From the NCBI GenBank assembly GCA_022605955.1, contig JAKCOZ010000003.1, positions 12,471,331 to 12,535,330 on the forward strand: 64,000 nucleotides of DNA, read 5' to 3'. The DNA comes from Rallus limicola (taxonomy: Eukaryota > Chordata > Aves > Gruiformes > Rallidae). This document shows positions 35,036-49,000 of this stretch, piece by piece. Below the pieces are notes generated by a model. The model saw nothing but the letters and a program-made list of their open reading frames with translations. It made no database searches and was not told the DNA's origin. The position numbers were made by a program, and so were the translations under genes. Every line of letters begins with the position of its first letter. The stretch's first letter is position 1.

Positions 35036-36264
35036 TCTTCTGAAAGTCATGGAAGTCATGTTTGACTAATCTAAAAGCCTTTTATGAGGATATAACAAGG
35101 TGGATAGATGATGGTAGGGCAGTAGATGTGGTCTACCTTTATCTCAGTAAAGCATTTGACACTATCTCCCACATCATCCTCTTGGCTAAACTGAGGCATT
35201 GTGGTCCAGAATGTAGAGTACTGAGATGGATTGAGAGCTCTTTGAAGGAAATAAGCCAGTGAGTTTTGATCAATGGGACAGGGTCTTGCTGGAGGCTGGT
35301 ATCCAGTGGAGTCCCACAGAGGTTGGTACTGGGACCCGTACCATTCAATATATTCATTGAGGTCCTGTATGAGGAAATAGAGTGTACAGTCAGCAAGTTT
35401 GCTGAGGACAAAAAAGGAAGGGTGGCTTACACACCAGAGGGCTGTGCTGCCATTCAGCAAGCCTTAGACAGGCTGGCGAGTTGGGCGAGGAGTTTAATGA
35501 GATTTAACAAGGGCAAGTGTAGGGTCTTGCATCTAAGGAAGAACAACCCTAGGTAACAGTATAGGTCGGGGACTGGCCTGTTGGAAAGCAGTGTGGGTGA
35601 GACAAACCAGGGAGTCCTGGTTGTCAGCAGGTTGACCATGAACCAGCAATGAGCCTTCATGACTAAGAAGGCCAGTATCATCCTGGGGTGTATTAGAAGG
35701 GGTGTGGTTAGTAGGTCAAGAGAGGTCCTTCTCCCTCTCTACTCTGCCCTGGTTAGACCACACCTGGAATATTGTGCCCAGTTCTGGGTCCCTCTGTTCA
35801 ATGACATAGAACTTCTTGAAAGAGCCCAGCACAGGGCCACCAAGATGGTTAAGGGAGTGGAGCACCTTCCTTATTAGGGGAGGCTGAGGGAGCTGGGCCT
35901 CTTTAACTTGGAGAAGACTGAAGGGTGACCTCATTAATGTTTATAAATATGTAAAAGGTGAGAGTCAGAAGGATGGAGCCAGGCTCTTCTCAGTGATGGT
36001 CTGCAATAGGACTAGGGGTGACGGGCACAAACTGGATCATAGGAAGTTCCATGTGAATGTAAGGAGAAATTTTTTCACTGTGTGGGTGACAGCACTGGAA
36101 CAGGCTGCTCAGAGAGGCTGTGGAGTCTCCTTCTCTGGAAACATTCAAAACCTGCCTGGATGCATTCCTGTGTGATTTAGTCTAAGTCATCCTGCTCTGG
36201 CAGTGGGGTTGGACTATATGATCTTTTGAGGCACCTTCCAACTCCTAAATTTCTGTGATTCTGT
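35036..36264 (+). mobile_element. CR1 LINE with decayed reverse transcriptase, 1.2 kb
   Basis: A longer CR1 fragment. It starts near AAAGTCATGGAAGTCATG, where part of the N-terminal RT sequence is already deleted, and runs through RT motif A, motif B and the degenerate motif C. The thumb/C-terminal region (35659-35877) includes the block around [13 protein letters not shown], followed by the final block (35993-36175). It ends with a 3' UTR and TTTCTGTGATTCTGT tail. The endonuclease domain and 5' UTR are absent. The coding state is described in the pseudogene entry. Confidence 0.94.
35062..36181 (+). pseudogene. CR1 ORF2 reverse transcriptase remnant
   Basis: Once encoded the CR1 reverse transcriptase that primes cDNA synthesis at the genomic target. 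Motif A is seen as LYLSKAFDTISH (35135-35170; an S-for-D change is likely just before SKAFD, where other copies read YLDFSKAFD). A stop lies at 35260-35262. Motif B is seen as [19 protein letters not shown] (about 35300-35358). Motif C reads FAED (35398-35409) where active enzymes have FADD. More breaks follow near 35556 and 35875. Loss of catalytic acidic residues plus stops means no activity. The family role is established knowledge; the residue states are read from the sequence. Confidence 0.88.
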
Positions 36265-36550
36265 ATAGTCTTACATTTTTGGTACACAAAATTTATTGAC
36301 AGTAGAGTTGTGTGAATATTAAGGAAAATGCAAGCATATAAACACCATTTCAAAGTCATTACTGTAAATAAACATACTTCTTGTCTCAGTATCAACAATC
36401 TGTACCCTTCCCATACATTCATATTACTAATTTTTAAAACTGTAATGTTAAAGTTGTAAGATTATACCTTGAGGAATTTTCAATATGTAACTATAAAAAT
36501 CATAGAAACCTTTTTTGTAGAATTAAACATTTTTGTTTTCACTGTTTAGA

Positions 36551-36578
36551 TAATTGAGTCTGCTTGTAATTGAGTCTG
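36551..36578. repeat. 12-base direct repeat, 4-base gap
   Basis: TAATTGAGTCTG occurs twice, separated by CTTG. A minor local duplication. Confidence 0.9.
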
Positions 36579-38164
36579 ATTACAGCTGATACATACTGTG
36601 TCAATCATTGGCCTAGAATAGATGATTGTTTGCCAGTAGTATCTGAGCTTTAGGCAGATGGCTCAGGAGGTTTTGAATAACATACCTATGGGCTGGTATG
36701 AATTATTGTTGTGTGATGCAGCAAATTTAAACCTGAACTTTTTAGTATACAATTTCTTGTGTGCTTCTCTTACATACAAAATTGATCCTGTAAATCATCA
36801 AAGCTTTTATGTAAGCCATGCTTTCCTTCTTCATCTACAGAATCCTTACTGACTGAATTGTGTTTATTGCACAATTCTATTTGTGTCAAATGTCTCCCTC
36901 TGCTCTTCTATAAAACTACATATGTTTGAGTGAACTGCTGGCAGGAAGCAAGTCTCTTTGTGAACTGGACTGTAACTGAAATTAACATTTATTATTATAA
37001 ATGAACAATGAGATGAAAAAAACTAATTGTGTAATAAAAAGTTCTTTATTATAGCTTCTTGATGCTTGAGTAAATAAAAGTTTAAAAAGTCTTTATTTTT
37101 TTAAAATGCTATTAGAAGGCAAATAAGAAAAAAAAACCCAAACTAAAACCAACCACTCCTCCACATTATATATCAATTTATCAAGGCTGTTTTCTAGTAT
37201 TCATCCTTCACCTTAACACAGATCATTTGATGTATGTTACCACAAAAAGATGAGCCATAAAACATATTAAAAAGTAGATTAAAGTACTAAAAATAAAACT
37301 GAACTCTCCTTTTGATAAAAGAAGCTCAGAAAAATCTACTAAAATACTCTCAGGAAAATAAATATCCTTAAACATGCAAAACCTTGCCATTTCTTTGTTG
37401 ATCACATTAAAATCCAATTTGAAGCCTAAAACACAGTTTGAGATATTACGTCTTGTATAAAATGTAATCAAGGTTCATTATTTTTCTGAGTCATAGCATT
37501 TAAATGTTTTCTAATTAGAGGCAATTATGAATCTTTTACACTACGAGATGACACAGAAGCAACAAAAATGTCATTACAGGAAGAAAAAATCATTAGCAAG
37601 TTACTTTTTTTATCAGGTGAAAGCATAAAAATTTTCCTTCAGAAGAAAATCTGTCTTTGCAGAGAAAGCAGGATAAACTTCTGTAATTGAGATATTGTCT
37701 AAAATTACATATAATGTGCATATATTCCTCTTTCTGCCTGTTGTTCAATGCATTTTCAGGGACATAGGGTGAAAGTTTTTCTTGTTAATAATAAATAAAT
37801 ATAATTTTTACATAAGATTTTATTTTTCACACTCCAGAATACCTTTTATTATTTCATCTCAGTCAGACCCAAGAGATGCAAAAAAATTATTGACTTATAA
37901 AAAAAAAATACATGGGCAAAATATACTTTAAACAATGCTTATGTATATTTAAATAACATATTTACCTGGAAGAGATATTACCTCTGGAGTAAGAAGCCTG
38001 GGATTTTCTTTCTGTAATTTGATATTTACCCAAAAAGAATGAATCTCATGCAAATGTATCCATTTTCTAATCAGAATGTTTGAAAATTTTCCACCTCTTT
38101 CTGTGGGCAAGCATTTTATTTAGTGCTTATACTTTAGAGCAATAATGCAGTGGAGTAGCACCCC

Positions 38165-38183
38165 TTTCTTCTTCTTCTTCTTT
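38165..38183. repeat. TTC microsatellite
   Basis: Five consecutive CTT/TTC units, pyrimidine only on the plus strand. Confidence 0.9.
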
Positions 38184-40190
38184 CCTCATGACCTTACCTA
38201 CTCAACGCAATCCACCTTTTTAATGTCTCCTACCAGCTGAGAGCTGTCTTGTCTGGCAGAAGGCAACAGACAGCAGGGGTAGAGTCTTGGACATCCTGCT
38301 CATTTTGTCCATGTCATCTAAGCTAGAGAATATCCTTGATAAACAGTAACTTCACTTCTAAAAACTAGATCAAGTGTTCTAATGTGATGTGTTTCACTAA
38401 ATATTTTAGACGTTATTTCTTAAACAGTCTAAGTTTGGGACTCCTAAAATAAACAGAACAAATTATAAAAAAATAGATGTAAATTTTCTTTAAACTGTTT
38501 TTAGGTCAACCATTACTCTTCCAGAAATACATTTTTAATCCTACTTATCCAACTTTAGAAGTTGCTTTTAAAGTAGTTTTTACTAGTAAGCATTTAAGAT
38601 GTTATCTTTAAAACTACTGTATATGATAGAAGCCATTTATGTAGCTGCAGAGTTATTTGAAAAAAAAAATGCATACTCTGAGGCACAACCACAAGGGAAA
38701 TTTCAAATTATTTCCATAAAGCCATATTCAGTATTTAAAGTTACCAAAATAAAAAGACTACATATATTCTTTACCTCGATAAGTAAGAGTACTGTTATTC
38801 CTGACAACTGAAGTCAGTACTCAGCATGAAAAGCACAAGTAGTTATTTACTCCAATGCAAATTTCCAAGTAACAGAAATAGTATTTAAAACATGCATTTT
38901 CAGGGCCTTTTTCCTAGTAAATCTCCTCATGTGTAATCATAGCTAAGTCTGCTTATGTTAGAGTAAATCATGGTATTTTCCTCAGAGGGATATATAAGGA
39001 ACATAGGAAGGCTTTATTTTTATTTGGTTTTTATAATACCTGCACCTTTAGAATTAATTTTCCACTATATGAGCTAGGATTCTTTAATACTGTAAAATAA
39101 TTCTGATAGTCCAGAGATACATAATGTTGTAATGCATCATAGAGCTTCACTGCAATTCACTCCTGTCATCAGCAAAGATAACAGTGAAGGAAGTCCTGTT
39201 AAAGACATTGGAACTTCACCAGAGAAGAGAATTCCTTAAGTCAACACATTTGCAGCCTAGATTAGGAGACACTTGCTATGGGTAATAAACTCTTTATAAC
39301 ATTGTTAGCTGTTTGCAGCTCTTGTCGTGATATACTGAGATCACCATAAACATTCCAGCAATAATTTATAGAAATGAAATTTGTTCCTTCATCATGAGGC
39401 TCTGGGAATTTCCAGTGTACTCCTGGTTTCATGGATATATGCTTCCAGTGAAAAGAATTGACTAAATATAATTTTGAATATTAGAAATTCCATGAGGTGA
39501 AAAAGCATTAATTCATCAAGCAGATATATTTCATATTATATTTTGTATTCATCTGTTTCTTAAACTAACAGTTATGACTATAAAGTTTTATTTATTGCAA
39601 TTCACACAAAATTGTAGCTGTTGAACTACTAAAAATGCTGAATTACTGAATTGTTTTACACAAAGAGAGATAATGAGGCATTTCTAATTCTTGTAGATCT
39701 TAAAGGACACATTTTTTTCATTTATAAGTAAAATTTTATTCCAAGAACTGTCTACTCCACCACAGAACTAAATGAGAAATTGTCCTGTTTGACAGTTTAT
39801 ACATTGGAATTCTGTGATGGAACAAGTATGAGGAAAAGACAAAAATTATGTGTCAAATTAGACACTCCTGTCCAAGGAAATATGTTTGTGTTTGCGTGCA
39901 TGAATATGTGTGTGCATGTGGTATTTATGTCTTTTTAAGAAGTTGAGATATTACCAATCAAGTCAACCTCCACTAAAAAAACAAAGTTCACTTGTCATTA
40001 TTTGCTTCAATGAAGAAGCATCTCCTATTTTGACAAATGATGCAAATTATGATTTCATCTAAGAGCAATTTTCGCATCAGTAAAATTCCCAATAAAGACT
40101 CATTAAAAAAAATTACATGAGGTTTTCTTTCCTTTTTGTTAAGGGTTCCTTTACTCCTAAAAAAGATAGTTTCAATTTATTTTATTTATA

Positions 40191-41064
40191 GACTCATAGA
40201 ATCATGGAATGCTTTGTGTTGCAATAGACCTGAAAGATCATCCAGCTCCAATCCCTATGCCATCGGGAGGGTCACCTTCCATTAGACCAGGTTACCCAAA
40301 GCCCCATCCAACCTGGCCAAGGAGAGGCAGATAAAACTTCTCTCAGCAACCTGTTCCACATCCTCACCACTGCCATAGTAAAGAATTTTTTCCTTACGTC
40401 TAACCTAAATCTACCCTCTTGTAGTTAAAAGCTGTTACCCCTTGTCCTATGGTTCCATGCACTTGTAAACATTCCCTCTCCAGCTTTCCTGTAGGGCCCC
40501 TTCAGGTATTGCAAAGCTGCTCTAATGTCTTCTCAGAGCCTTTTCTTCTCCAGGCTGAACAAGGCCAACTCTCTCAGCCTGTCCTTATAGGAGAGGTGCT
40601 TCAGCTCTCTGATCATCCTCATGGCGCTCCTCTGGATTCACTCTAACAGCTCCATGTCTTTCTTGTGCAAGAGACCCCAGAGATCAATGCAGTCAGTACT
40701 CCAGGTGGGGTCTCACTATAGCAGAGTAGAGGGGTCATGACCTGCTGGTCAACCTGTTTTGGATGGAGACCAGGATGCAGTTTGCTTTCTGGGCCACAAG
40801 TGTGCACTGAGAGCTCATATTGACCTCAACACCCCCAGGTCCCTGTCCTCAGGGCTGCCCTCAGTCCATTTCCTCTCTCTCTGTAGTTGTGTTTGGGATT
40901 ACTCCAACCCATGTGCAGGATGTTGTACTCAGTCTTGTTGAACTTCATGCAGGTTGCATGGGACCATATTTCAAGCCTGTCAAATTCCCTCTGGATGTCA
41001 TGCTTTCCCTCTGAATGTCATGCTTTCCCTCCAGTATGTCAACTACACCACACAATAGCACTAC
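40191..41064 (-). mobile_element. CR1 LINE fragment, older subfamily
   Basis: Starts with the antisense tail CTCATAGAATCATGGAATG and an antisense 3' UTR of the kind with GATCATCCAG and GTCACCTTCCATTAGACC. It then runs into the antisense ORF2 C-terminus, recognisable from CTTCTCCAGGCTGAACAAGG, CTCCTCTGGATTCACTCTAACAGCTCC, the antisense VRPHLEY equivalent near 40705 and CAGTTTGCTTTCTGGGCCAC. The match fades near 41064. Multiple frame breaks. A 20-base tandem duplication sits within it (40991-41030). Confidence 0.92.
40991..41030. repeat. 20-base tandem duplication inside a CR1
   Basis: CTGGATGTCATGCTTTCCCT (40991-41010) is followed immediately by the same 20 bases with one change (41011-41030). 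Other CR1 elements I know carry this block once, so it arose after, or in the parent of, this insertion. Confidence 0.93.
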
Positions 41065-43059
41065 ATCAATGATTGCACTTGGGGTAATGAAATTCTGGAG
41101 TCATTTGTGCTGTGTAATTTGGGTTTAAAAGAAGATATTGCCTCTAATAAAGCTACAGTGTTGTCTTTCACAGTTAAGGAACAACCATAGCTATAAACTG
41201 CCGTATTTTTAAAGGAAAATAATATAAAGTCTACTTCTATCCACAGCTATAATTTTTGTCTGTCTTTAACACTAAGATTTAAAATGGCCTGAGACATAAA
41301 GCATTTGGAAAAGGTGAGGGAAGACTTTGGTATTCCTATTAAATTTTTTTCAGAGAATACTATTCCTTGGGGTCTTTGGGAATACACCATGGAAATTTCA
41401 TTACAACATTAAGACTGTACTAAATGTATATCTTCTGTCCAGCTCATATGCAGAAACTGAGAAGGAAAAAGAATCCAGTTTCTGTTTGTTTCTCTTTATT
41501 ACTACAAATCCAATTGTGGCCTCCAGAAAACAGGAAAAGTAGTCTAAAAGACTAGAGGTAATATTCACAATACCTGCTGCCCTCCTAGCCAAGGTCCACA
41601 GTGCTGTTCTCTGCGTGTTGCTTATGCTAACCACTGCTGATGAGGAAAACATGATGTTAGGACATATCTGAGCAATCACAACAGAATCCTGCAAAATCAC
41701 ATGGATTGGTGGATTGGCAGCAGGCTGATATGTCTTTTAAGTTAGATGGGTAAGGCACATGAAGGGTTTTATTGATATCTGGGGTAAGGAAAAATGTGAA
41801 TTATCGTTTTTGTAGGAAAAATACTTTTCTCCTACCTGCAGAAAAGCACAGAACACTTCCTCTTATTTTTATTAAAGTTATTAAGACTAACTTGTCATTG
41901 ATTTTTAAGCAGAAAGCCTACTCTTACTGTACTTCAAAATATCCCTCAATTCTCCAGAGACTTTTTCTGAGAGAAATCAGCAGCCATAAATATCTTTGAC
42001 TTTTTAATGCATTAAAATATCAATAATTTAAAAGACTATTCTAGAACTTTAGAAAAGTGCTCTACTAGTTTTAATGTTACAGCACAATACCCCTTTCTGC
42101 ATTTAAATATTTGTGCATATGTTACACCAGATTTCTTTATTGAGCTATTTACTTAATTTTTTTCTTTGTAAACCTTTTTATCTTCATCTTTCAGTAGTCA
42201 AAAATGTTTTCATCAACAGGGAATGATATTTTCCTCTTGGGGAATTCCCCACAGTGATTCTGAGCTCTGCACACAATTTTAGGGCTTTATATTAAAGAGT
42301 TTAATTTCCTTTCAGCTTATTTCATGTTTTACTTTGATCAGCAATTGTGCTGCCTAAGGGATGGCTCCAAAATTGCCATTGAATAATGTGTAGATACAGC
42401 ATTGATGGAACTTACAGCACACCTTACTAAGACTTTCAACAACGCCTGTAACTGGATAGCTATGAAGTAACCTAAGGGATTTTGGGTTTAGTCTATACCC
42501 AAAGGTTCAAAGTAGATGACCTCAGAGTTAAACACAAGAGTTAAGAAAATTTAAAGCTTTATATATCTATCTAAAATTGTAAGTTTTAATCTTTTGCCGT
42601 AAAAGTAACTAGGTGTTGATTTAATTTGTGTAACTTTGAGTGGCAGAACAGATCATACAGCCAGCTACATTCATTCCATCCATATGTTTATATATTTATA
42701 TCTTATCATATAACTAGGAATATTACTACAATAATAGAAATTAATTAATGCAAATCTAAAATTAAAAAAGAAAGAACTATATCAAGTTGACTTAAAGAGA
42801 AGTAATTTTTCATTCTATGTGATTCTCCTCCTCAAGAGAACAAGTTGCTGTAAAATATTTTTGTTATATAGAACAAATCATATCTTACATGCATCATTCC
42901 AATTACAGTTCAAAAGTAATTGGATGTTTTAGAAACAGAGTTATAGATGAATGACTAGAAAAATGAGTAAATAAATTTTCCAAAAATAAATAATTTGTGA
43001 TTTCCATCTAAAAATTCCTACCTTCTCATCTCTAGTTTTCCTTTAAAAACAAATTAAAT

Positions 43060-43078
43060 CACAAACAAACAAACAAAA
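43060..43078. repeat. CAAA microsatellite
   Basis: Four consecutive CAAA units in an A-rich surrounding. Confidence 0.88.
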
Positions 43079-46000
43079 ATATTACCGACAACTAAACAAG
43101 AGAAATATCTAAGCAAGGGCTTCACTCCCAATAATACTGCGTTAAGTCAAACTCTTCTATCTTGGAAATAAACTATGAGAATTATTCATAGTGGTCTTTC
43201 ATTAAGATATGGCATTTTCTTTAGGCTTTGGCTTTTGCTTTTCAACTTCTATTACCATTTCTTTGGTTTTATCTGCCATTTTCTTCACCAAATGCCTCCA
43301 AAGTAATCTTATCTTTTCCTGAAAGGGATCCTTCAGAACAGAATGATTTTATTTCCCTGGAACAGATACTCAGAAAATTTATAATAAACTGTATGGTGTA
43401 TTTCAGCTTTATTTCCTTCTTGTTCTATTTTATTGGGCACAGCAGGATTTAATGAATTTGGTTTTATGTCAAGGAAAAGAAAAACCCAGAAACAGTTTGA
43501 GAGTAAATATGAATATATGTTTCTTATGAATCTGGCAGGAAATCTCATTTTATGTTTTCTCTGGCAAATTACACTTAAAAAAGACTCCAGAAATATGTTC
43601 AATCACCCTTTCATTCAGCCTTTGCCATGTAAAAGTAATTTATCTTCTCATATTTTGGGGTGAGTTTACCCATCAACATATTCTCCTGAATGTTTATGCT
43701 ACTGTTTCTAACATGATGCATGTGGGAAGAGAGGTGAAGGATGAAAACTCTATAATTTTTCAGATCCAGGCAGTTGAACAAGCTATTTCCAGAACTATGT
43801 CATCAGAAAGTCCTGTGAATTTTGGAGTGATTTTCTTTTTTTTTCACTGTGAAAAATTAATTCTATTGTTCATCCTTTAAAAAGAAAAAAAAAATTTACA
43901 TTATTTAAAAATATAAAGAGAAAAATTTACCTTTTCAAGGAATTTAGTAGTATTTTTGCCTCTCAATTCAGTCATTTTGAACCTGATTTTAGGTAGATAC
44001 TGTTTTTCCCTGGTGATTTCTTACTTGCGATCTATTTCTAAATCTAGTAAGTCATAATTCACAAAACAAAATCTTTCCTGTTATTTCTTATTAAGAAAAC
44101 CTGTGTAGCAAATTCATACTATTTATTCTACTTTAAAGCCATTTACATCTCCATTTTGCTTTTTGTAGACATGAGTGAAATGACTCATTTCTGCCTGATT
44201 AATGTATATTGACAATGCCAGTCTCTCACAGAAGTCTTCACCTATTTTTTTATTCTCAACACTCAATAAATCAATACAGAAAGAAAATCCAACTGTATTT
44301 TTCTTAAAATCCAAGACAAGAGTTGAAGTTGACATGAGAGCCAATCCAGCTACTCTTTGCAAACCAGATGCCTACTCTAAGGTAGACATCTAATATCCCT
44401 GTATAATCAATGTATTTCTAGAAAGCAAATTCACTCATCATACACTAACTGACAAAGACAAATGGACTAACCAACTCTGTCTCTTATGAGTATTGACTTC
44501 TATTTGTTGAGTACAGAATGAGTCTAGCTAGCTCAAAGTACCTATCTGAAGGTAAGACACATTAGGTGACATGTCTCTCAGCCTAAGTTTAAGGGAGTCC
44601 TTAGTAGAAAATTACAAGTTAATGTCTCTGTAATATAAAATATTAAGAATTCAATATTTTAGAGAAGTACAGGTTTCAGTTCTTATATGTCTTAAACCAT
44701 GGACACATATGTAACAATCATTTGTGGGGCCAGTATTTCACTATTCGGTTTTATGTCTTCCTAAATTTCAGCTTTGTTTTTAATGGCTAATAGGAGAAAA
44801 TTCTCACATTTTTTTATTGACAAATCTCCCACCTTAAGTTATTCTGTATGAAGGAGATCAGTGGCCAAGATTGGCCCACTCTTCAGATTTTCATTTAGCA
44901 TCTCACCACTCCCTTGACCCTCTGTTTGCTACAATCCCACCTGGAAATGGGATACTCCTGAACTCTGTAGTCACTTACCCTTCCCTGTATGATTGCCATC
45001 ATTAAAGTACACTGAGCAGTACTGATTACAAAGCCTAGGTGCCCTCACAAGATGGAAAAGCGCTGTTGTTACCTTGTATTTATCAGTATAAAAAAGAAAT
45101 ACTTGTATGTTAATAAAAAAAGAATCTATGAACTACCAAATCAGATGACAGTTAATCCATAAATTGTACTGATAAAAGTACCTGATACATACTTATTGTA
45201 TTCTGAAAAAATTTATATTAAGGAAAGAGTGTAAATACATTTCTGTACATTTCAAGTGAAAGAAAATACTGAAATTTTATTAAAAAAAAGCAGAACTCAA
45301 TCAAATGTAATACTACCTGCAAAAGATTATTTTGACTGAAACTGATGTCTTTGTGAAAGCTAAAATGCCTTCAGTTTTTTCATTGAAACAATATAATTTT
45401 GAGGTCTTTAACTCCCTAAAAAGTGAAAATTACTTCTTTATTTGTCAGGTTGTTGTAGCACTTGTCCTACAGTCCTAGGCATGAGTGAATATACACAGTG
45501 TGTACACAGAATTGAGACCAAACAAGCAACAGCCAGGGTGACTCTAGTCCCACATAACTCATACTTTTTTCATTCTTTGAGGTTTCTTCAAATAGATGAA
45601 AGCAAACCTCAAAATCTGGGGATTTTTTTCAAAGATCACAAAGTATCTTTAATCTACTGAAAATATTAGGAAGTCTACATGGCTTTTCAACACCAGAAAA
45701 CAATGATCTGTCTCAGATGTTTTTCAAAGCCTGAGTTTCATTCTGGTAGAAAAAGGGCTAATCAGAGGGGAGGAAAGAAAAAAAAAGCTGAAGTAAAGTG
45801 AGTTTCTGTGCTATGTATTTAACTTGTCTGGACTATATTCAGTGATGTTTGGTTCAGCTAAACACATTGGTCTTCCCACTATGATATTACATAGCCTATC
45901 CACAAACAATGGTGTATTTGTTGCTTATTAAAGAGGACTCTTCAATTAACTTCTAGGTGACAGATATTATTTAAGAAATCTCTTTAAATTATTTTTGATA

Positions 46001-49000
46001 ATCACAGTTTCTGTCGTTAGTAGGGCAAACTGACAAATTGTCAATGACATATTTATGCTACAACTGGCATTCCCTGGCAGCCAGGATGTAGGAGTAAAAT
46101 ATTTGGAAGACAATATGTATACAATACACTTGTTGTTTGCCATCTGGTTATTTTCAATGAGTTTTGCATTAATTATAAGGGGAGCATGGGGTGTTCATAA
46201 ACTAGGCTAGTATTTTTGTTGCAAGCAGGAAATGCCATAGATATTTTCTGTTTTGTATGTTTCTCATTATAAGAACAATTTCATTTTGTGTGGTTTTGAG
46301 GCTCAAATATGACTACACTCCATTGCTTCTGAATTGTAATTGGATCTGAATTGCATTTCACCTTTTTTGGAACTCTTTCACCTTTCCTAAACTAATTCAC
46401 TGAGAAGGAGAGGACCAACAGCTCACTGCAGGATTGAGTGAAGGAGGAGGGCAGGCCAGGGGCACCTCCAGTCCAGGTCATCAGGCATCTGGAAGCAGGC
46501 AGCAGTACATGGTGGCTGTACTTAAATTTACTTGCAACTGATCCATTATTTACTATTTCCCAAGTAATCAGACATCCATAATATCTGTTAGATAAACAAA
46601 TGCTTAATATATCTCTGCTGCCTGAAGAGTCACCAAAGGTGTATAATGGATCCTGGATATGACTATGAGCTGCTTGTGACATATCTTCTGAATTAGAACA
46701 TATTTTCAAGTCAATAAAAATACATCCTGTTTTTCTTCAACAGGGAGGAGACCCCTGTGCTTTCTGCTCTGTTATGTAAGTATTTTGCAGCCCTACAGCA
46801 TACAATAAGGTTTTGAAAGCCACATTTGTAAAATAAAACACCAGCCTGGTCTATATTAGCCAGTTAAAACTTTACATGAAAAGTCATACCCTCAGTTGCC
46901 AAAAATGTGTGTAATACTACTGAAGATAATGCAGCTACAGGAATTTCTGCTGTTAGGCCCAGGGTATTGAATACTTTCTAAATAGAACATAGAGAAAGTC
47001 TTATGATAAAATCATGAGACCTACTAAGTACTGCAGAACAGTATGAGGGATAGCATGATAGCTAAAGACAAAAAGATTGGTACAGAATTAATGTTTGTGA
47101 TCTATTAAATACTGTAATCACTGTAATTATATACCATCATCAATATTGCACTCTGTGTGATTCGTTCAATATAATATTTATATACTAGCCTTCTCAATAG
47201 CAAAACCAACTTCATATTTTGAATAAACCTGGAAACCAAAATCTTCTTGTTGAGACAAGTCAAACTCTGAAACTTCAGCAGTATTATTTTGTGTGTTCAG
47301 AATGCAATGATTTTCAAACTCCCTGCATTACATTAGCTATGAGATTCTTTAGTGTTCTTGGTTAGCTCTGGTATATACCATTGTAAACTATTTACATAAA
47401 AGTCCTGTGATTTGGATTTTAATATTTTTTTTGCTAGTTTCTTTTCATTTGACACCCATGAAGACAGGTTTGCTATGAAGTAGATGGATAAAGCCAATAA
47501 AGTAAATGTTAGAGTTTTACTGATTTGAAGGAACCAACAAGACATAGTGAAGATCATCACATTTCTATGACCAGAATCTACCTGAAATTGTTTAGACATA
47601 TGGGATACAACAAGATACATTTTTTTCTCTCTGAAGATTTTTTCTTGGCAATAAAATGTAAGATTGCACTTGTGATCTGATCTGAAATCAATGTAAAAAT
47701 TTCAGAAGCTTTTCTATGAGGTCCTCAGCTAATATTACCTTTTCAATGCTTGAAAGTGTGGTATTTAGAAGAAGGGTCTAGAGACTGCCCCTTTATTTCC
47801 TAATATTCAGTAGAATGAACCAACTATTCTGAGAAAACAAGGCTACTTATGAACAGTCAGGAAGCCTATACTGAAATGTAGACCTCTTTCTTTAGACTTC
47901 AATCACAGTAGTACATAACTTCAGTGTGAATACATCCTTTATTCTCCAGCTTAATGTTAAAAATTCCAATATTCTTAATATTGAGTTTTTCTAAGTATCA
48001 TTATCCAGTTTAAAATATGACCCAGGCTTTGCAATCACAAGTGCCACAGAAACTACCATTTTTAACATATTCATTTTCAGAAGCATAAACATGAGACAAC
48101 GGAGTATATATCTGAAATAACTCCTGGGCATGAATCTTAAATGTCTACTTCATTTCAAAAATACCACGTTCAGTTCTGGTATCAACATCCAGATACGTGA
48201 AAAAGGCAAGTGATTCATCAAAGTGATTCAACAAGCCACCCAAATGATACAGACTTCTACTTAATTTATCTAGGAGGTAATTTAATTATAGATTAGATGG
48301 ATCTATAAAATCCATCAAATGTTCACAAGATAAAATTATACAAAGTTAACCTCATAAATACAGGTTAGTAGTACACAGGACTAATGATGGAAATATTACA
48401 GTTTTACAACCCACCCAACTTATTCTGAAATCTATGGATCAGACACAGGTTCAGGCCTTGATGCAGGAACTGGATTCACAGATAATTTTATATGAACTTA
48501 AAGACAGCTGTCTATGTATCTATTATTCCAGTGTAAACAACATAAATACCATTACCACTGAAACATAGTTGTTTTTATTGCCAGCATTATAAAGAAAACC
48601 TTGAAGCTTGTAGCAATATTCCTTGCAATACTTTGGAACATGATAACATAAGGAAAATCTGGAAACAATGAAGGATAAAATTCGACCATCAATTTTAGCA
48701 AGAAAAATGCTATGCAACTACTAAAGATATAATTGTTCTTTCCTTGAAAAGTGCCAATTTGCAAAACATTTGATAACACACCATGATTTCTTTTTGCTTT
48801 GGAAGTCTTTTGTGAAAGATAATTAGTTGCAGCATTAAATCACAGTATATGTGAACGTAAAAGCTCCCATATGGCACCAAGTGCAAGTCTAGAGAGTATG
48901 GTGAGCTCTTCCGCCAAATGTCATTCAAATCAACAGTAAAATCAGTGCTGATCATAATACTAAGTTCAATCTACTTATCCATCATAAGTAGCCCTAAGGA

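Larger units (their letters stand above)
36265..40190. other. Unique AT-rich non-coding DNA, 3.9 kb
   Basis: No gene or transposon recognised. It contains a 12-base direct repeat (TAATTGAGTCTG at 36551-36562 and 36567-36578) and a TTC run at 38165-38183. Confidence 0.5.
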
